Part shown: one piece after another, positions 46,787 to 58,318 of the stretch
How positions within the stretch are numbered: the first letter of the stretch is position 1
How the letters are laid out: each line of letters begins with the position of its first letter
DNA from: Tupaia tana
Lineage: Eukaryota; Chordata; Mammalia; Scandentia; Tupaiidae
Length of the DNA stretch: 64,000 bases
Assembly (NCBI GenBank): GCA_026018925.1
Contig: JAKSZU010000011.1
Location: 6,205,985 to 6,269,984 of the forward strand
Direction: 5' to 3'
Made by a program: the position numbers and the translations under genes
Notes under the pieces: generated by a model
What the model saw: only the letters and a program-made list of their open reading frames with translations
The model's database searches: none
Told to the model about the DNA's origin: nothing

Positions 46787-48025
46787 AGCCCAAATGAGAG
46801 CTGATTAGATTTTGGGAAACATGGCTTCACATTTAGGCTCCCTACATGGTTGCAGGGTGTCATTATGAATGTAAAATAGTTCTTTGTGCACCGGAATTTT
46901 CCCACTCAAGGAAGCTGAACGAGACAGTGTACATATAAAAGTCTAACATGGAATCCTGCTCTTGTGTTACTTTTTGTATATCCAGGAAAAAATGCTGTAT
47001 TGAAAGCATAGGGGTTTTACTCCTCAGACATGCTACTTCCTTATTCTGAGCCCGATCTTTTCTTGTTTTAACCGTAGGAGACTAGAATTTGCCACCCATA
47101 ATGTGTTGCTTTGGCATAAAGATTATTTTGAGTTGAAGGTAATTGAAAAAGAGATACAAGAAAAGCTCTCTGTTCTCCCCCTATTTGCCTAAAAACAGAA
47201 AATAATATTTTAAAGCTTAACTTCCTCCTCTTTCTATGAAGAAAGACAAAGATTGATCCCCAAAGGCAATATTAGACTCTTATCAGCCTGGAGAAGGCAC
47301 CAGGGAAAGCTACAGTGATAAATTTTACTGACCAGCCTTTATCTATCGCGTATTTGCTTTCCCACAATTGGCTACCCTAGAAACTCAAGATCCTTTTCCT
47401 TTGTCTTATTTCTGTAACAATTTGTTGTCCTTTGTTGAAGGTGCTATATAAGCCAGAGTTATAAGCCACCTCTTTGAGAGTAACTTATTTTTCCCTGGGA
47501 ATTTCCCATGTATGAGGTATACATGTAAACAAACTACTGTTTTATTTCTCTTGCTAATCTGTCTTTTGTTTTGAGGGTCTCCAGGTAGGAATTCAGAAAA
47601 GTACAAGAAAAATGATTTTTTTCTCCCTTGTACTGTAGAAGAATGAACAAAGTTGCAGATACTCTCTTCAAGATGCTCTCATGAGGAAGGCCGTTGGAAT
47701 GAGAGAAGCCCTGTGCTCTCTAGAAGGCACTGCACACACGGTGATTGCCAGGTGTGGAGCTTCTGGGTCCCTTGGGCATCTGAGAGTGGCACAGCTGGCA
47801 GGTAGGGACAGAAGTTCTGATGACTCCTTTTAGCTCTGAGGCAGCATGGGACAGTTGGGTAGAGGAAGAAAGAGTCAAGCTTCCATCTTCAGAGTGTATG
47901 TGATAGCTTCGGGGACAAAGCTGAGAGAATAGTAAATAGAGCAACTGTAATAAAGCAGTGGTGAAGTGTGGAAAATAGGAGAGAAGAAACATTCATTTCA
48001 GAATTGGCGGCAGGGGGTGGGGAGC
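46787..48025. other. Unassigned sequence
   Basis: Single-copy-looking DNA. No gene, repeat family or conserved motif recognised. Confidence 0.5.
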
Positions 48026-48270
48026 ATTGGTTAGTCCCATAGCACAGTTGTTAAGGAAGCTGGATCACATATGACCGACCGTGCAGTTTGAATCCTAGCC
48101 CCAAGCAGCTTAAAAAACACACCAGGAGCATGTGTGCACATGCTCCAAATCCCTACAGGATAGAGAAATAAAGGATAAAGAATTGTGGCATGTCCATGCC
48201 CCACTGGGAGATGCTTTCTCCTTCTTTTCCCTCTCTTTGTCTCTCTGATGTGTGCAAACACCCTCTAGCA
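48026..48270 (+). repeat. Family A-old SINE
   Basis: TTAGTCCCATAGCACAGTTGTTAAGG head, GTTTGAATCC B box, CTTAAAAAACACACC, end CACCCTCTAGC. Immediately followed by a second copy. Confidence 0.87.
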
Positions 48271-48276
48271 TATTTG

Positions 48277-48538
48277 AGCTGGCTTCATAGCCTAATGAGT
48301 AAGGGAGCCAGATCCCATGTGCCTGACTGCAGTTCAAATCCTGGCTCCAGCAGCTTGAAAAACATGTTAGGCACATGTGTGCATGTGTGTCCCAATTCCT
48401 GACAGAATAGAAAAATGGAAAGGGGATTGCAGCATGACCACTGCCGTTGAAAGGTGTTTTGTTTTGTTTTGTTGTTTTTCTCTCGCTCTCTTTCTGGTAA
48501 GTACATGTACCCTCTGGCACTTAGAAAAATCAAAAGAA
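48277..48538 (+). repeat. Family A-old SINE
   Basis: Tandem with the previous copy and in the same orientation. Head GAGCTGGCTTCATAGCC, end CCCTCTGGCACTTAGAAAAATC. Confidence 0.87.
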
Positions 48539-48541
48539 ATC

Positions 48542-48595
48542 TTTTTTTTTTCCTGAGTTTATTTCTTTTCTTACATGGGTGAGAGAGACACAGAG

Positions 48596-48631
<36 letters not shown>

Positions 48632-48797
48632 CACCCACAGTGGGGTCTTCACAGAGATCCACCTTCTATCTCAAGCCAGCTTTGGATGGTGGGCATATGC
48701 ACCTGGTGTGTTCAGGGTGGTCTCTGGAGTAAATCTGGGACTTTTCCATGTAGGTTGGCCTTGGGGTGTTGTTACTGCTGCACCCTGTCTGGTCCTG
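48542..48797 (-). repeat. Family C SINE with GA expansion
   Basis: Tail complement GAGTTTATTTCTTTTCTTACATG, GA repeat at 48598-48628, body AGGGTGGTCTCTGGAG, head end CTGCACCCTGTCTGG. Confidence 0.88.
48598..48628. repeat. (GA)n microsatellite inside a SINE
   Basis: Perfect GA units, grown from the CT-rich tract of a family C SINE. Confidence 0.95.
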
Positions 48798-49084
48798 TCA
48801 TTAGGAATTCTTGACTGACCTGGACATTTACTCTCCATAGCAAATCTTCAAGTACATATTTCAATAATGTTTTAAGTACCTTCGGTTGTGGCACATTTTT
48901 CTGAGCCTAGGTTGCATAGAATCCGAGAATTTAATCCTGTTTCAACTGTCCAGTGAGGATGTTGGTTAATGCCTTAGTGGCTCTTAGCATCCTCACTAAC
49001 ATGGCTGGAAGAGGCTCTTAATACCATCATGGGTTTCATAATCATTCCTGCTTTTTCTCTCGAGAAGAAGGAGCTGAGCAGAAT

Positions 49085-49335
49085 AGGGTAGTGCTTCCTT
49101 TCCTAGTCCATTTATCCTTTCCCTTGTATAAACACCTCTTAGGACCAGGTCCTAAGCATGCAGACAGGGTTCTACGTGATCTGGCTTCTACATGCCTCTT
49201 ACACTTTAGTTCCTTACACCACTGCCTTCATGCATTTGGTTTTGTCCACAATGGGCCTCTTGCTGTTCCCTAAAAATACTGAAGCTTCCACTTCAGGACT
49301 GCTTCACTTGCTGGTCCTTTTATAAGGAATATTCC
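49085..49335 (+). mobile_element. LINE L2 relic
   Basis: GTGATCTGGCTTCTACATGCCTCTTACACTTTAG and CTTGCTGTTCCCTAAAAATAC match the L2 3' region order. Ancient. Confidence 0.7.
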
Positions 49336-49646
49336 CATTATATGATGCTTCCGTTTACTCAGCTTTATGCTAAGTGCTGCTTCCTAAGAGGGGGAGTTCT
49401 ATAATCAGATGGGGAGCTGGGGACTGCTGTGTGGACTACTTGGTTCTTTGGGTCCAGATTGCTAAGGTTAGTGACCTTCCCTGAGTCACAAAATAGAGCC
49501 ATAACCATGAGAAAAGGTAGAAAAAAGAAGTTTTTAGTGAAAAAAAAAAAAGATCTTAATAGAATAATGCACTCTATACCCAAAAGGTGTTCAGGCAGGC
49601 CACTGTCAGTGGACAACTGTACTGGGAATAGGGTTAGGGATCACTT

Positions 49647-49874
49647 TTTTTTATTTTTAGATTTTTGCTACAGGGCACATGCACTCACCAGAGAGAAACA
49701 AGGGTTGGGGTGATGACCACCCCACCATCCCTTTTTCCTCCATTGTCCTTTTGGGATTTGGGGCATGCATGCACATGTGCCCAGTGTGATTTTCAAGTGG
49801 CCAGGTCTAGGATTTGAACTATGCAGAAGGCTGTGAGGGATCTTGTGCTTTACCTCATGCCACTTGCTGGCCCT
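49647..49874 (-). repeat. Family A-old SINE
   Basis: TTTTTGCTACAGGGCACATGCACTC tail side, B-box complement GGATTTGAAC, head end CCACTTGCTGGCCC. Internally shortened CT tract. Confidence 0.88.
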
Positions 49875-50232
49875 AAGTGTTATTTTTATGGTGGGATCTT
49901 GCCATGAGTATATAGAAGGGGAGATCTGTCACTGTAGCCAGCTTTTTTGTTGTTTTCATGGGTTTTTGCTGTACTTTGTGTATTTCTCCTCGGTAAGGGA
50001 ATTTAACTGCCTGGTTGGGGGAAGTCATACACATGCCCAGTGTGGGCTTTGAGGGTTTGAGCATGCATATAGGATTCTACTCATATCAGTCTAGTGCCCC
50101 CAGTGGGAGAGAAAATATTGGCCAAACACCTCGGAGAATGCCTGTGTGCATATGTAGAACAGTGGGAGGGAGAAATATGAACCCTCTCTGGACCTTCTGA
50201 TGAAAAATTAGCTTAAGAAAAAAGTGAGATAA
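49875..50232. other. Unassigned sequence
   Basis: Nothing recognised. Confidence 0.5.
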
Positions 50233-50499
50233 GGGACCAGCAGTTAGCATAATGGCTATGTCACTGGACTCCCATGTAGTCGACTGCGGTTCGTATCCCG
50301 GACCTGGTGGCTTAAAACTCATGCCGGGCACGTGTGTGTGCGTGCCCAAGATCCCAAAGGGAGAATGGAGGAGAAGGGATTGTGGCGTGACCATCCCCCC
50401 TGGGGGGTGATTTTTCACTGTCTGTCTCTCTGTCTCTCTCTGTCTGTCTGGCGAGTGCACGCGCCCTATCGCAAACTCTCAAAAAAAAAAAAAAAAAAA
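50233..50499 (+). repeat. Family A SINE, B-box variant
   Basis: B box region GGTTCGTATCC, TTAAAACTCA. Flanked by AAAAGTGAGATAAG on both sides. A tail of about 23 A (50481-50503). Confidence 0.96.
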
Positions 50500-50689
50500 A
50501 AAAGTGAGATAAGCATCCCCTCCCCAGCTCCCAGTTAGAGGAGGGAGGCCAGAAGGAAAGACGGCCTCTGAGTGTAACCTCTGATAAATAGTGATTGATT
50601 TGGAGACGTGTGCTCATAACTACCTATCTCTAATAGTTCCATAACCAAACCTATTTAATATAGTCTCTCTTCTCTATCCCCTTCTTTAT

Positions 50690-50950
50690 TCTGCCTCACA
50701 GGTAACACTGAACACTCTGTATTTATTTATATTGACTCTAACATTAATATAAATATTACCTTAACTAAAGTTCATATATTTGACAGAGTGACATAAGACA
50801 CATTTCATTGAGCACTCTGTATTTATTTATACAGTTACCTCCCTCTCCTCCCGATGAACAAAACTGGCTGTGGGGATTACCTTATCTTGCTTGGGGGTGC
50901 ACAAAATGTTGCTTAACAAGTATTTGTTGAATAAATAAAGAATGACCAAA
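50690..50950 (+). mobile_element. LINE L2 3' end
   Basis: Ends AAAATGTTGCTTAACAAGTATTTGTTGAATAAATAAAG, the L2 terminal motif. A near-repeat, ACTCTGTATTTATTTAT, occurs at 50714 and 50813. Confidence 0.65.
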
Positions 50951-52304
50951 TGATAGGTCTTGCTTCTCACTTAATCACTTTGGCTGCATTCCAAGGGACA
51001 ATACCCAGTACAAGACAACTAGATGACAAAAGAAAAGAAGCAACTAGATTCTTGAAAGAGTACAGACTGATGGGTTTGGGTGGGTGTAGGGCGAGGAGAA
51101 ATAGATGTATATCTAGAATTTCTGTGGCATGCTTAGAATTTCACCTAAGTTTAAAACAGTGTGGGCACATCCCAAGATGAGAAATAATGGCGTCACCTGC
51201 CATTTATTTAGTGCTTTCCTGCATACAGGCCAGAGTGTTTTAACATATTGTTTCTTTGATGATGTATGTGAAAACAGATATGAAAATCTGAACTTACAAA
51301 ATAGATCAATTAAAGAGGAACTGTTTGCATTACAAAACAATTCTTTGTGGTACAAAAAGATTAACAGTGGGGTTCCTTTAAATAACATCTCCCCTAGTGC
51401 ATTGAAGTATTTATTTATAGATCATTAACTATTTGACCAAGATGCCTCAGGGGTAGATAGCTTAAAGACAACTGGTCAGGAGGCCCTACCAGTGGAAGAT
51501 CAATTAAACTGGAAGACAAAGTATCTTTGAAATGATCCATCAAGTCAGTGGGAAAGAGCATTCATTTGCCCAAATTTGTTTTATCTCAGTAGGGAGCATA
51601 TATATTGGGTGAACTGCACACCTGTGTGCTCTGATTATGCCAAACCAAGGCAGATGCACTCTCCGGTCTGCAAAGCTAAACTTGGATATGTCCAGGGTCA
51701 TAGCTATGTTTGGCCTCTTTTTGGTTGTGCTTTAATTAAGAGGTAAAATTATTAAAGCAGCAGATGTTTCTAGCCTGAGGACCTGGGCCCACTGGTATCA
51801 AACAGATGGTCCCAAGCAAGAGCCTTTCCTTTAATGAAGAAGCATTTGCAATTCATGAGCATTCATGATGTCCATTTCTCTCACTCTCCGATGTTCTGCT
51901 TGTCAGGGACCCTATTGTGTGGCCTGGGAGCATGATGAATTAGGCAAACCCCTTCTGGTTTTGGACATAGTCTTGCACTGATGAAAATTAAAAGTATTAT
52001 CTCCCAGAAGATCAAGAGATTCAACTCTCCAGAGTAGAGACTTCTTCTGCCCTCCCTCTTGTCAGCTGGTGATCTGGCTGAGAGTCATCCTCTCTGTCAC
52101 AGGCCCTACCCAGCATCTGACTTGGCCTTAGTGACCCAGAGTTATGAAAGACCTTGCTTGCTCCTCCATTTGATTCCTGAATCGTTCATCTTGATCTCAT
52201 TCTCATTCTTTACCAGGAGAGCTGATAGGTCAACGCTCAGGAATGATTATTATCTGCAGGCAGTGTATTCCGGCCTGGTATCAGAAAACTTGGATTTTAC
52301 TTTT
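50951..52304. other. Unassigned sequence
   Basis: Possible MIR/L2 trace at 51200-51260 (CCATTTATTTAGTGCTTTCC). Otherwise nothing recognised. Confidence 0.45.
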
Positions 52305-52543
52305 TAACATTTTTTATATTTACTTATTTATTCATTTTTTCCATGAGTGCAAGAGAGAGGAAGAGACACAGCACCCACAATGGAGTCCTCGTGCTGCAAT
52401 CTGTCCCGAGCCTCAGCCAGCCAGATTGTGAACAAGCATAGACCAGTGAACTCAGGGAGGTCTCTGGAGTTGAACCAGGAACCTTCCCATGTGGGACGGT
52501 GTCCCAGAGCAATACATTTTATCACTACCCACCATCTGGTCCC
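52305..52543 (-). repeat. Family C SINE
   Basis: TTTACTTATTTATTCATTTTTTCCATGAG, GAGCCTCAGCCAGCCAG, AGGGAGGTCTCTGGAGTTGAACC, head end CACCATCTGGTCCC. Confidence 0.92.
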
Positions 52544-52552
52544 AAAGCAAAC

Positions 52553-52812
52553 TTTTTTTTTTTTTTTTTTTAGAGGGATTTTTGCTATAGGGAGCATACG
52601 CTAGCCAGAGAGACAGAAAAACAGAAAGCAAGAAATCACTCCCCAGGGAAGATGGCCATGCTGCAATCCCTTCTTCTCCATTCTTCTCTCAGGATTTTTG
52701 GGCAGCACACACACATGCCTGGTGTGAGTTTAAGCAGCCAGTTCAGGACTCAAACTGCGGTTGACAACGTGGGAGTCCAGTGATTTAACCATTACATCAT
52801 TTTCTGGTTCCC
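52553..52812 (-). repeat. Family A SINE
   Basis: T run 52553-52571, head end TTTTCTGGTTCCC. It is 9 bp from a family C SINE of the same orientation. Confidence 0.94.
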
Positions 52813-52848
52813 AGAGTTGACTTTTGACAGTGTGATCCAGGGTGAATG

Positions 52849-52878
<30 letters not shown>
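52849..52878. repeat. (CA)n microsatellite
   Basis: About 15 CA units. Confidence 0.96.
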
Positions 52879-52880
<2 letters not shown>

Positions 52881-53213
52881 TCTGAGTCACAGTTTTTTCC
52901 TTTTAATCTGTTAAATAAATAGTCATGGATGGTCTACTCCGGACAAGTCAACTGAGAAAGGAGGGTGGTTAAGATTTGCCATCCTTTTCTCACAAAAGAC
53001 CTGTGAGATTTAGATGAGAAAAACCTTTAGTTAAAATAATATTTATGTTAATGTAAGAGTCAATAGTGATATCAGGACAGAGCATTATGCCATGAACTTT
53101 GCTCAACAACAGAAAAATATCTCCATCATGAATACATTTTGAATAAAGCTAGAGAGCAGCAAAAATGATGGGCTTTATGTTAATTAATTGGATTTAATAT
53201 TTTTTTCCCTATT
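52879..53213. other. Unassigned sequence
   Basis: Nothing recognised. Confidence 0.5.
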
Positions 53214-53227
53214 AAAAGCCTGAATTT

Positions 53228-53478
53228 GGGGGCCAGCAGATAGCATAGTGGTTACATTGCTGTACTCCCACATGGCATATCACAGATCTAGTGGCTCGAA
53301 AATCATGCGGGTTGCATGTGCTTGTGTTCCCAAGATCCTGGGAGGAGAATAGAGGAAAAGGGATTGTGGTGTGGCCATCCACCCAGGGGGGGTGATTTCT
53401 CACTTTCCCTCTCACTGTCTCTCTGGCGAGGACATGCGCCATAAGGCAAAAACCTCTTAAAAATAAAATAAATAAAAA
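53228..53478 (+). repeat. Family A-old SINE
   Basis: Flanked by AAAAGCCTGAATTT (53214-53227) and AAAAGCCTGATTTT (53479-53492). A deletion removes part of the B box region. Tail (AAAATAAAT)n. Confidence 0.95.
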
Positions 53479-53492
53479 TAAAAGCCTGATTT

Positions 53493-53820
53493 TGTAAATA
53501 ACAGCCAAGTTTTATATGAAAGATGGTCGAGGGGCTGTAAGTTGAGGGACTGTAAGTCCAAGCTCTAATGCTCTTTTGTGTGGACATGTCAAGGGGTGAG
53601 CACACAGGACTTCAGGTGTAGGGCTGGCCATGGCCACACTGACTCAGTAGGCGCATGGTCTTCTGCTTTCCTCTGGGCTCCTAGCGGGCCTTCTGACACT
53701 TTGCCCACCTCCTGGAGCCCTCTTCTTCTTCTGGGTTCTCAGAATCTTGGCACTTCAGGAGCATCCTTTGGGTAAACAATGGGGACCAAGACTTCTTTTG
53801 GCAATTCTTTGGTTAAGAAA
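53493..53820. other. Unassigned sequence
   Basis: Nothing recognised. Confidence 0.5.
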
Positions 53821-53831
53821 AATATCATTAT

Positions 53832-54118
53832 GGGAACCAGCAGTTAGCGTAATGGCTATGTCGCTGGACTCCCACGTAGTCGACCGCGGTTCGCGTCCCG
53901 GACCCGGTGGCTTAAAACTCACGCCGGGCGCATGTGCATGCGTGCCCAAGATCCTGAGAGGAGAATGGAGGAGAAGGGATTGCGGCGTGACCATCCCCCC
54001 TGGGGGGTGATTTCTCGCTTTCTGTCTCTCTGTCTCCCTCTGTCTGTCTGGCGAGCGCACGCGCCCTATAGCAAAAAAACTCTCTCAAAAAAAAAAAAAA
54101 AAGAAAGAAAGAAAGAAA
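53832..54118 (+). repeat. Family A SINE, young B-box variant (reference copy)
   Basis: A box TAGCGTAATGG at 53845-53855, variant B box GGTTCGCGTCC at 53888-53898, TTAAAACTCA. Tail has become (GAAA)n. Flanks AAAATATCATT and AAATATATCATT. Many CpG dinucleotides remain, which points to a recent insertion. Confidence 0.98.
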
Positions 54119-54130
54119 GAAATATATCAT

Positions 54131-54529
54131 TCTCCTCTTCATTTTATCCAAAGGCACCTGCACCTAGCCTCAATTGACTGTAAGCTGAGAAACCATCAGA
54201 TAAACTAATTACCCCCAAGAAATCAATAAGTAGCATGATCTGGCTTAAGTAGGGGAATTTCATTACCTACTTCCTTCACTCTCACAGGGATCTAATGTAT
54301 CATGTGCCATTAAATTAATAAAAACTTCTTGAGGAAAAAACCTATTAAGGGGTTCTGAGCGGCCCCATTCAGGGATTAGGACCACCAAAGGCCTTCTGCC
54401 CAGACTTCACCTTCCTGCCCTCCAGCTCTAGCTAGGAGCCAGGTTAGAGCACCCTATTTATTCTCTCTGTCTCTCTCTTTTTAATTAAAAACAATTTTTT
54501 TTTAAACTTTTTAGCTCTCTGCCACTCTT
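54131..54529. other. Unassigned, possibly LTR-like, sequence
   Basis: Has AATAAA (54317-54322) followed by AACTTCTTGAGG and a CT-rich stretch (54461-54480). This suggests an old LTR, but I cannot see TG...CA ends, a duplication or a family match. Confidence 0.3.
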
Positions 54530-54546
54530 TTGTCTTGCTAATTCTT

Positions 54547-54808
54547 TACCTTTTTTTCTTTTAGAGGTTTTTGCTATAGGGCACGTGTGCTCACCAGACA
54601 GAGAGAGACAGAGAGACAGAAAGCGAGAAATCACCCCCCAGGGGGGATGGCCACGCCACAATCCCTTCTCCTCCATTCTCCTCTCGGGATCTTGGGCATG
54701 CACGCACACGCGCCCGGCGTGAGTTTTAAGCCACCAGGTCTGAGATGCGAACCGCAGTCGACTACGTGGGAGTCCAGTGACATAGCCATTACGCTAACTG
54801 CTGGTACC
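54547..54808 (-). repeat. Family A SINE, B-box variant
   Basis: B-box complement GATGCGAACC and GAGTTTTAAGCC. Perfect 17-bp direct repeat TTGTCTTGCTAATTCTT at 54530-54546 and 54809-54825. Confidence 0.98.
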
Positions 54809-54825
54809 TTGTCTTGCTAATTCTT

Positions 54826-55114
54826 ACCTTTGTTCCAGCCTTCATAGGACAAGCCAATCAGCAGCCATTTATATCTGAGTTCTGAGCAGTCCTATTTGCC
54901 TGCTGTGTGGTTTTCATTTTTTGCTTAAAAATGTTTTTGTCTTCCTTCATTTTTTTTTTCCTTTTTCTTTTCTTTTTATCTTTCTTGCTTTTCTGCTTAT
55001 CCTCCACACAAGTCTTCTTTTCTAGACAAGTCTTGGTGTTTGGTAGTGAAATATTTGAATACTTTTAGGATCAGATTCATCCTCAGTTTCCATAGAATCC
55101 GCTGCACAAAAGAA
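54826..55114. other. Unassigned sequence before HAL1
   Basis: T-rich at 54945-54990. It may include the start of the HAL1 5' region. Confidence 0.45.
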
Positions 55115-57360
55115 GAAAAATGGTACTGTTTAGAGGTTACAGGTCACCTTCTCTTACATTCCTCTGAATGCTCAGATTTAACTCCAAAAACTAGGAAAAA
55201 ACATATAATCCATCAGATGACCAGAAACCACTGCCAAGGCACAATAAATATGAGAAACCAAGAAAATAGAAACCCTCTGAGGGAAAAAAATAACTCTTCT
55301 TCCTCCACAGACAATACAAGGGACCTCGTGGAAATGTCAGATAAAGAATTTAAAATATTCATAGTGACAAAGCTAACAGGGATGTAAGAGGAGAGAAACA
55401 AGGAACTCCAGAAAATGCAGGAGAAAAGAGACACCAAGTTCCAGGAGATGAGGAAGTTCTTGCATGATTCGAAAGAGGAGATACACATCATAAAAAAGAA
55501 TTAACGAATTGTTAGAGATGAAGGCTGTAATACAGGAAATCAAAACCTCCCTTGAAAATATCAAAAGCAGATTAGATCATGCAGAAGATCAAATCTCAGA
55601 TGTAGAAGATAAAACTTCTGGCCTAGAAAATTTCACCAAAAAGACTGAGAAAATAACCCCCCAAAATGAGAGTAATATATGAGTAATACTAGATACCATT
55701 AAACACCCAAATATCTGGATCATCGGAATCCCAGAAGGTGAAGAAACTAATAAAGGCATTGTAATCTATTCCACGAAATCCTGGAAGAAAACTTCCCAAA
55801 CCTAGAATACCCAGATCCAAGAAATACAAAGGACCCCATATCGAATCAACCCAAGGAGATCTTCTCCCAGGCACATCATAGCCAGATTGACCAAAACCAC
55901 AAACAGAGACAAGATACTAAAATTGGCAGGAGAGAAATGTCAAAGGATATCCCATCAGGCTAACATTGGACTTCTCATCGGAAACAAAGCAAGCAAGGAA
56001 AGAATGGGAAAATATATTCAAAGTGTTACTAATATATTCAAATTTCAACTAAGAATACTATACCCAGTAAGATTATCTTTCATATGAGAAAAAAAAAGAC
56101 AAAAAACATTCTCAGAAAAACAAAACCTGAATTTACCAACACCAGTCCAGCTCTCCAAGAAGTGTTGAAGGGGGTGCTATACCAGGAAAATTGAAGTCAG
56201 ACACACAGAAATAAGAGTACAGAAAACAACCAAGAGAATGGCCAACCTAATGGTAGGGACAAGTCCGGAGTTAAATGTTAGCTTCCAGAGTTTAAATGGA
56301 AAGATCAGACCATAGTGACACTGCAAATTCGATAGAAGAGAGATTAATTACATGAGACTAAACAAGTAAAATAGAATTTTTCTACTTTAAACTAAAACAT
56401 TACTGATTTTCTTCCATGCTTTGATTTCTATATTTAAGAATCATTGTCTTTTGTTTTTGTTTTTTTTTTTTTTTTTTGAGAGATTTTTGCTATAGGTCGC
56501 GTGCACTCGCCAGACAGACAGAGAGAGACAGAGAGATAGAAAGCGAGAAATCACCCCCAGGGGGGATGGCCACCCCGCAATCCCTTCTCCTCCATTCTCC
56601 TCTCGGGATCTTGGGCATGCACGCACACGCACCCAGCGTGAGTTTAAGCCACCGGGTCCGGGACTCGAACCGCGGTCGACTACGTGGGAGTCCAGTGACA
56701 TAGCCATTATGCTAACTGCTGGTTCCCAAGAATTTTTGTCTTTTCTTGAACTGTTGATAGGTTTATCTACCTACTAATTGAACTGAATCCTAAACTTTTT
56801 CCCGACTAAGTTTTAAGCTAATTTCTCTTAACATTTTTTAATTTTGATCTATTAAAACTAAAACTGTTTTCCTTGAAATTAAAAAATACATTAAAATTAC
56901 CTATTAATACCTATTTAATGACTGCAGTAAGCTATATAGCCCCAAGTAGGTGCTACTTTATAGTATGTTCACTTTACTCACTGAGGTTTATGCCTGAAGT
57001 CAGACGTGTTCATAGATATGTATATATCAGCTGTGCTTGCTATTGAAAGTTTTTAAATTAATTAAGATCTTTAGTGAATCAATAAAATGTGAAAAAAAAA
57101 AGGGCATGGAAAACAACTGTAGATACCAGAGACAGTGTGCGAGGAGGGGGGGCAATTGGCAGAGGGCGAGAGGTAGGGAATTAAGGGGGGAGAAAAAAAG
57201 CAAAATAAATAAGAAACAAGAAATAAAAAATTATTTATTGATGATAACAGGTATGGAAATATCCTTGATTGAGCCAATATACAATGTATTCTGAGTGGAA
57301 AATCTCATTTTGTATACTGTATCAATGTACAGTGAATGAATGTAAATAAATCATTTTTTT
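55115..57360 (+). mobile_element. HAL1 (half-L1) element, plus strand
   Basis: The same element as the minus-strand copy at 41555. ORF1 begins in the frame ending 55387 (IHQMTRNHC, NMRNQEN, MSDKEFKI), continues through the coiled-coil-like part (IQEIKTSLENIKSRLDHAED, about 55530-55590) and the C-terminal domain (RDKILKLAGEKCQ, FQLRILYPVRLSFI, about 55887-56200). Stops and frameshifts break it (first stop near 55385). After ORF1 (about 56200) there is about 1 kb of 3' sequence but no ORF2. The terminus is GTGAATGAATGTAAATAAATC. A SINE is inserted at 56454. The left end is approximate. Confidence 0.9.
56454..56727 (-). repeat. Family A SINE in HAL1 3' region
   Basis: Flanks AAGAATCATTGTCTTTT (56436-56452) and AAGAATTTTTGTCTTTT (56728-56744). 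B-box complement GGACTCGAACC. Inserted opposite to the HAL1. Confidence 0.97.
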
Positions 57361-57494
57361 AAAAGAAAAAACCTATTAAATAATACTTATTAAGTAACAA
57401 TCAGTTATATACATATCCCAATTTTAAAAGTTTTAACATGCAAAAAAATATGTATTTTATACAAGGGAAAATCATATAACAGTCTAAGGAATTT

Positions 57495-57750
57495 GCTGGT
57501 GGGGTGGCACAGTAGTAATGCATGCTCAAATGAAACTGGATCCATGTTGAAGATCATGAGTTCAGGTTCCCAATACACCTGTATATGTTGGGAGCATACA
57601 ACCATAATCTTGGCTGGTGGGGAAGACTAGGGGTGAGGTATCATGGCCTAAGACCCTGTTGAGGATGCTTGTCTTTCTCTCTCTCTCTCCCCCTCTCTCT
57701 ATCTCTCTTAGTCTCTGGAAAGAAAGAAACTTTGAACAATCATTTTTAAA
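57495..57750 (+). repeat. Family C SINE
   Basis: GCTGGTGGGGTGGCACAGTAGTAATG head, CATGAGTTCAGGTTCCC, TCATGGCCTAAGACCCTGTTGAGG, CT tract. Confidence 0.87.
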
Positions 57751-57837
57751 AGATCAAGGATTTTCATAAAGTCTAAGCATGGCAACATGCTTTTCTATAC
57801 CTGGTTAAATTAGCCTAACTTTACAATCTTTATCTTT

Positions 57838-58097
57838 TGTTTATTCATTTATTTATTTGCCATAAAGTGCGTGTACTTACTGTAGAGAGACAGAGAGAGA
57901 AAGAGAGAAATTGAAAAATCATCCCCCAAGAGGGATAGCCACACTCCACAATCCTTTCTCCTCCATTCTCCTCCTGGAATTTTAGGCATGTATGCACACT
58001 CCTCTGGCCTAATTTTCAAGCCACCAGGTCCAGGATTTGAACTGTAGTAGGCCATGTGGGAGTCCAGCACCTTAACCACTATGCCCCCTGCTGCCCT
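57838..58097 (-). repeat. Family A-old SINE
   Basis: Tail complement TTTATTTATTTGCCATAAAG, B-box complement GGATTTGAAC, head end CCCCCTGCTGCCC. Confidence 0.9.
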
Positions 58098-58133
58098 CCC
58101 CTCCCCCACACCTTTATCTTTAGAAAGTGAATT

Positions 58134-58318
58134 GGCCCACCAGGTGGCATTGGTGGTTAAGGCACTGGACTCCCACATGGTCAATGGTGGTTCAAGTCCC
58201 AGACCTGGCAGCCTGCTTTCTTACTTTCCCTCTCTGTCTCTCTCTCTATTTATTTCTGGTCAATTTTTTTTGAAAGTTGATGAATATAATTAAATAAAGT
58301 AATTCTTTTTAAAAATTA
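58134..58318 (+). repeat. Family B SINE
   Basis: Head GGCCCACCAGGTGGC, GGTTCAAGTCC, CAGCCTGCTTTCTTAC junction, TTTCTGGTCAATTTTTTTTG end. Confidence 0.92.

Noticed and set aside
53845..53898. tRNA gene candidate from A and B boxes
   Set aside because: The boxes belong to a SINE head. There is no intact cloverleaf, and many diverged copies exist.
54190..54540. Possible solo LTR
   Set aside because: AATAAA and a CT-rich region are present, but no TG/CA ends, target duplication or family match could be seen.
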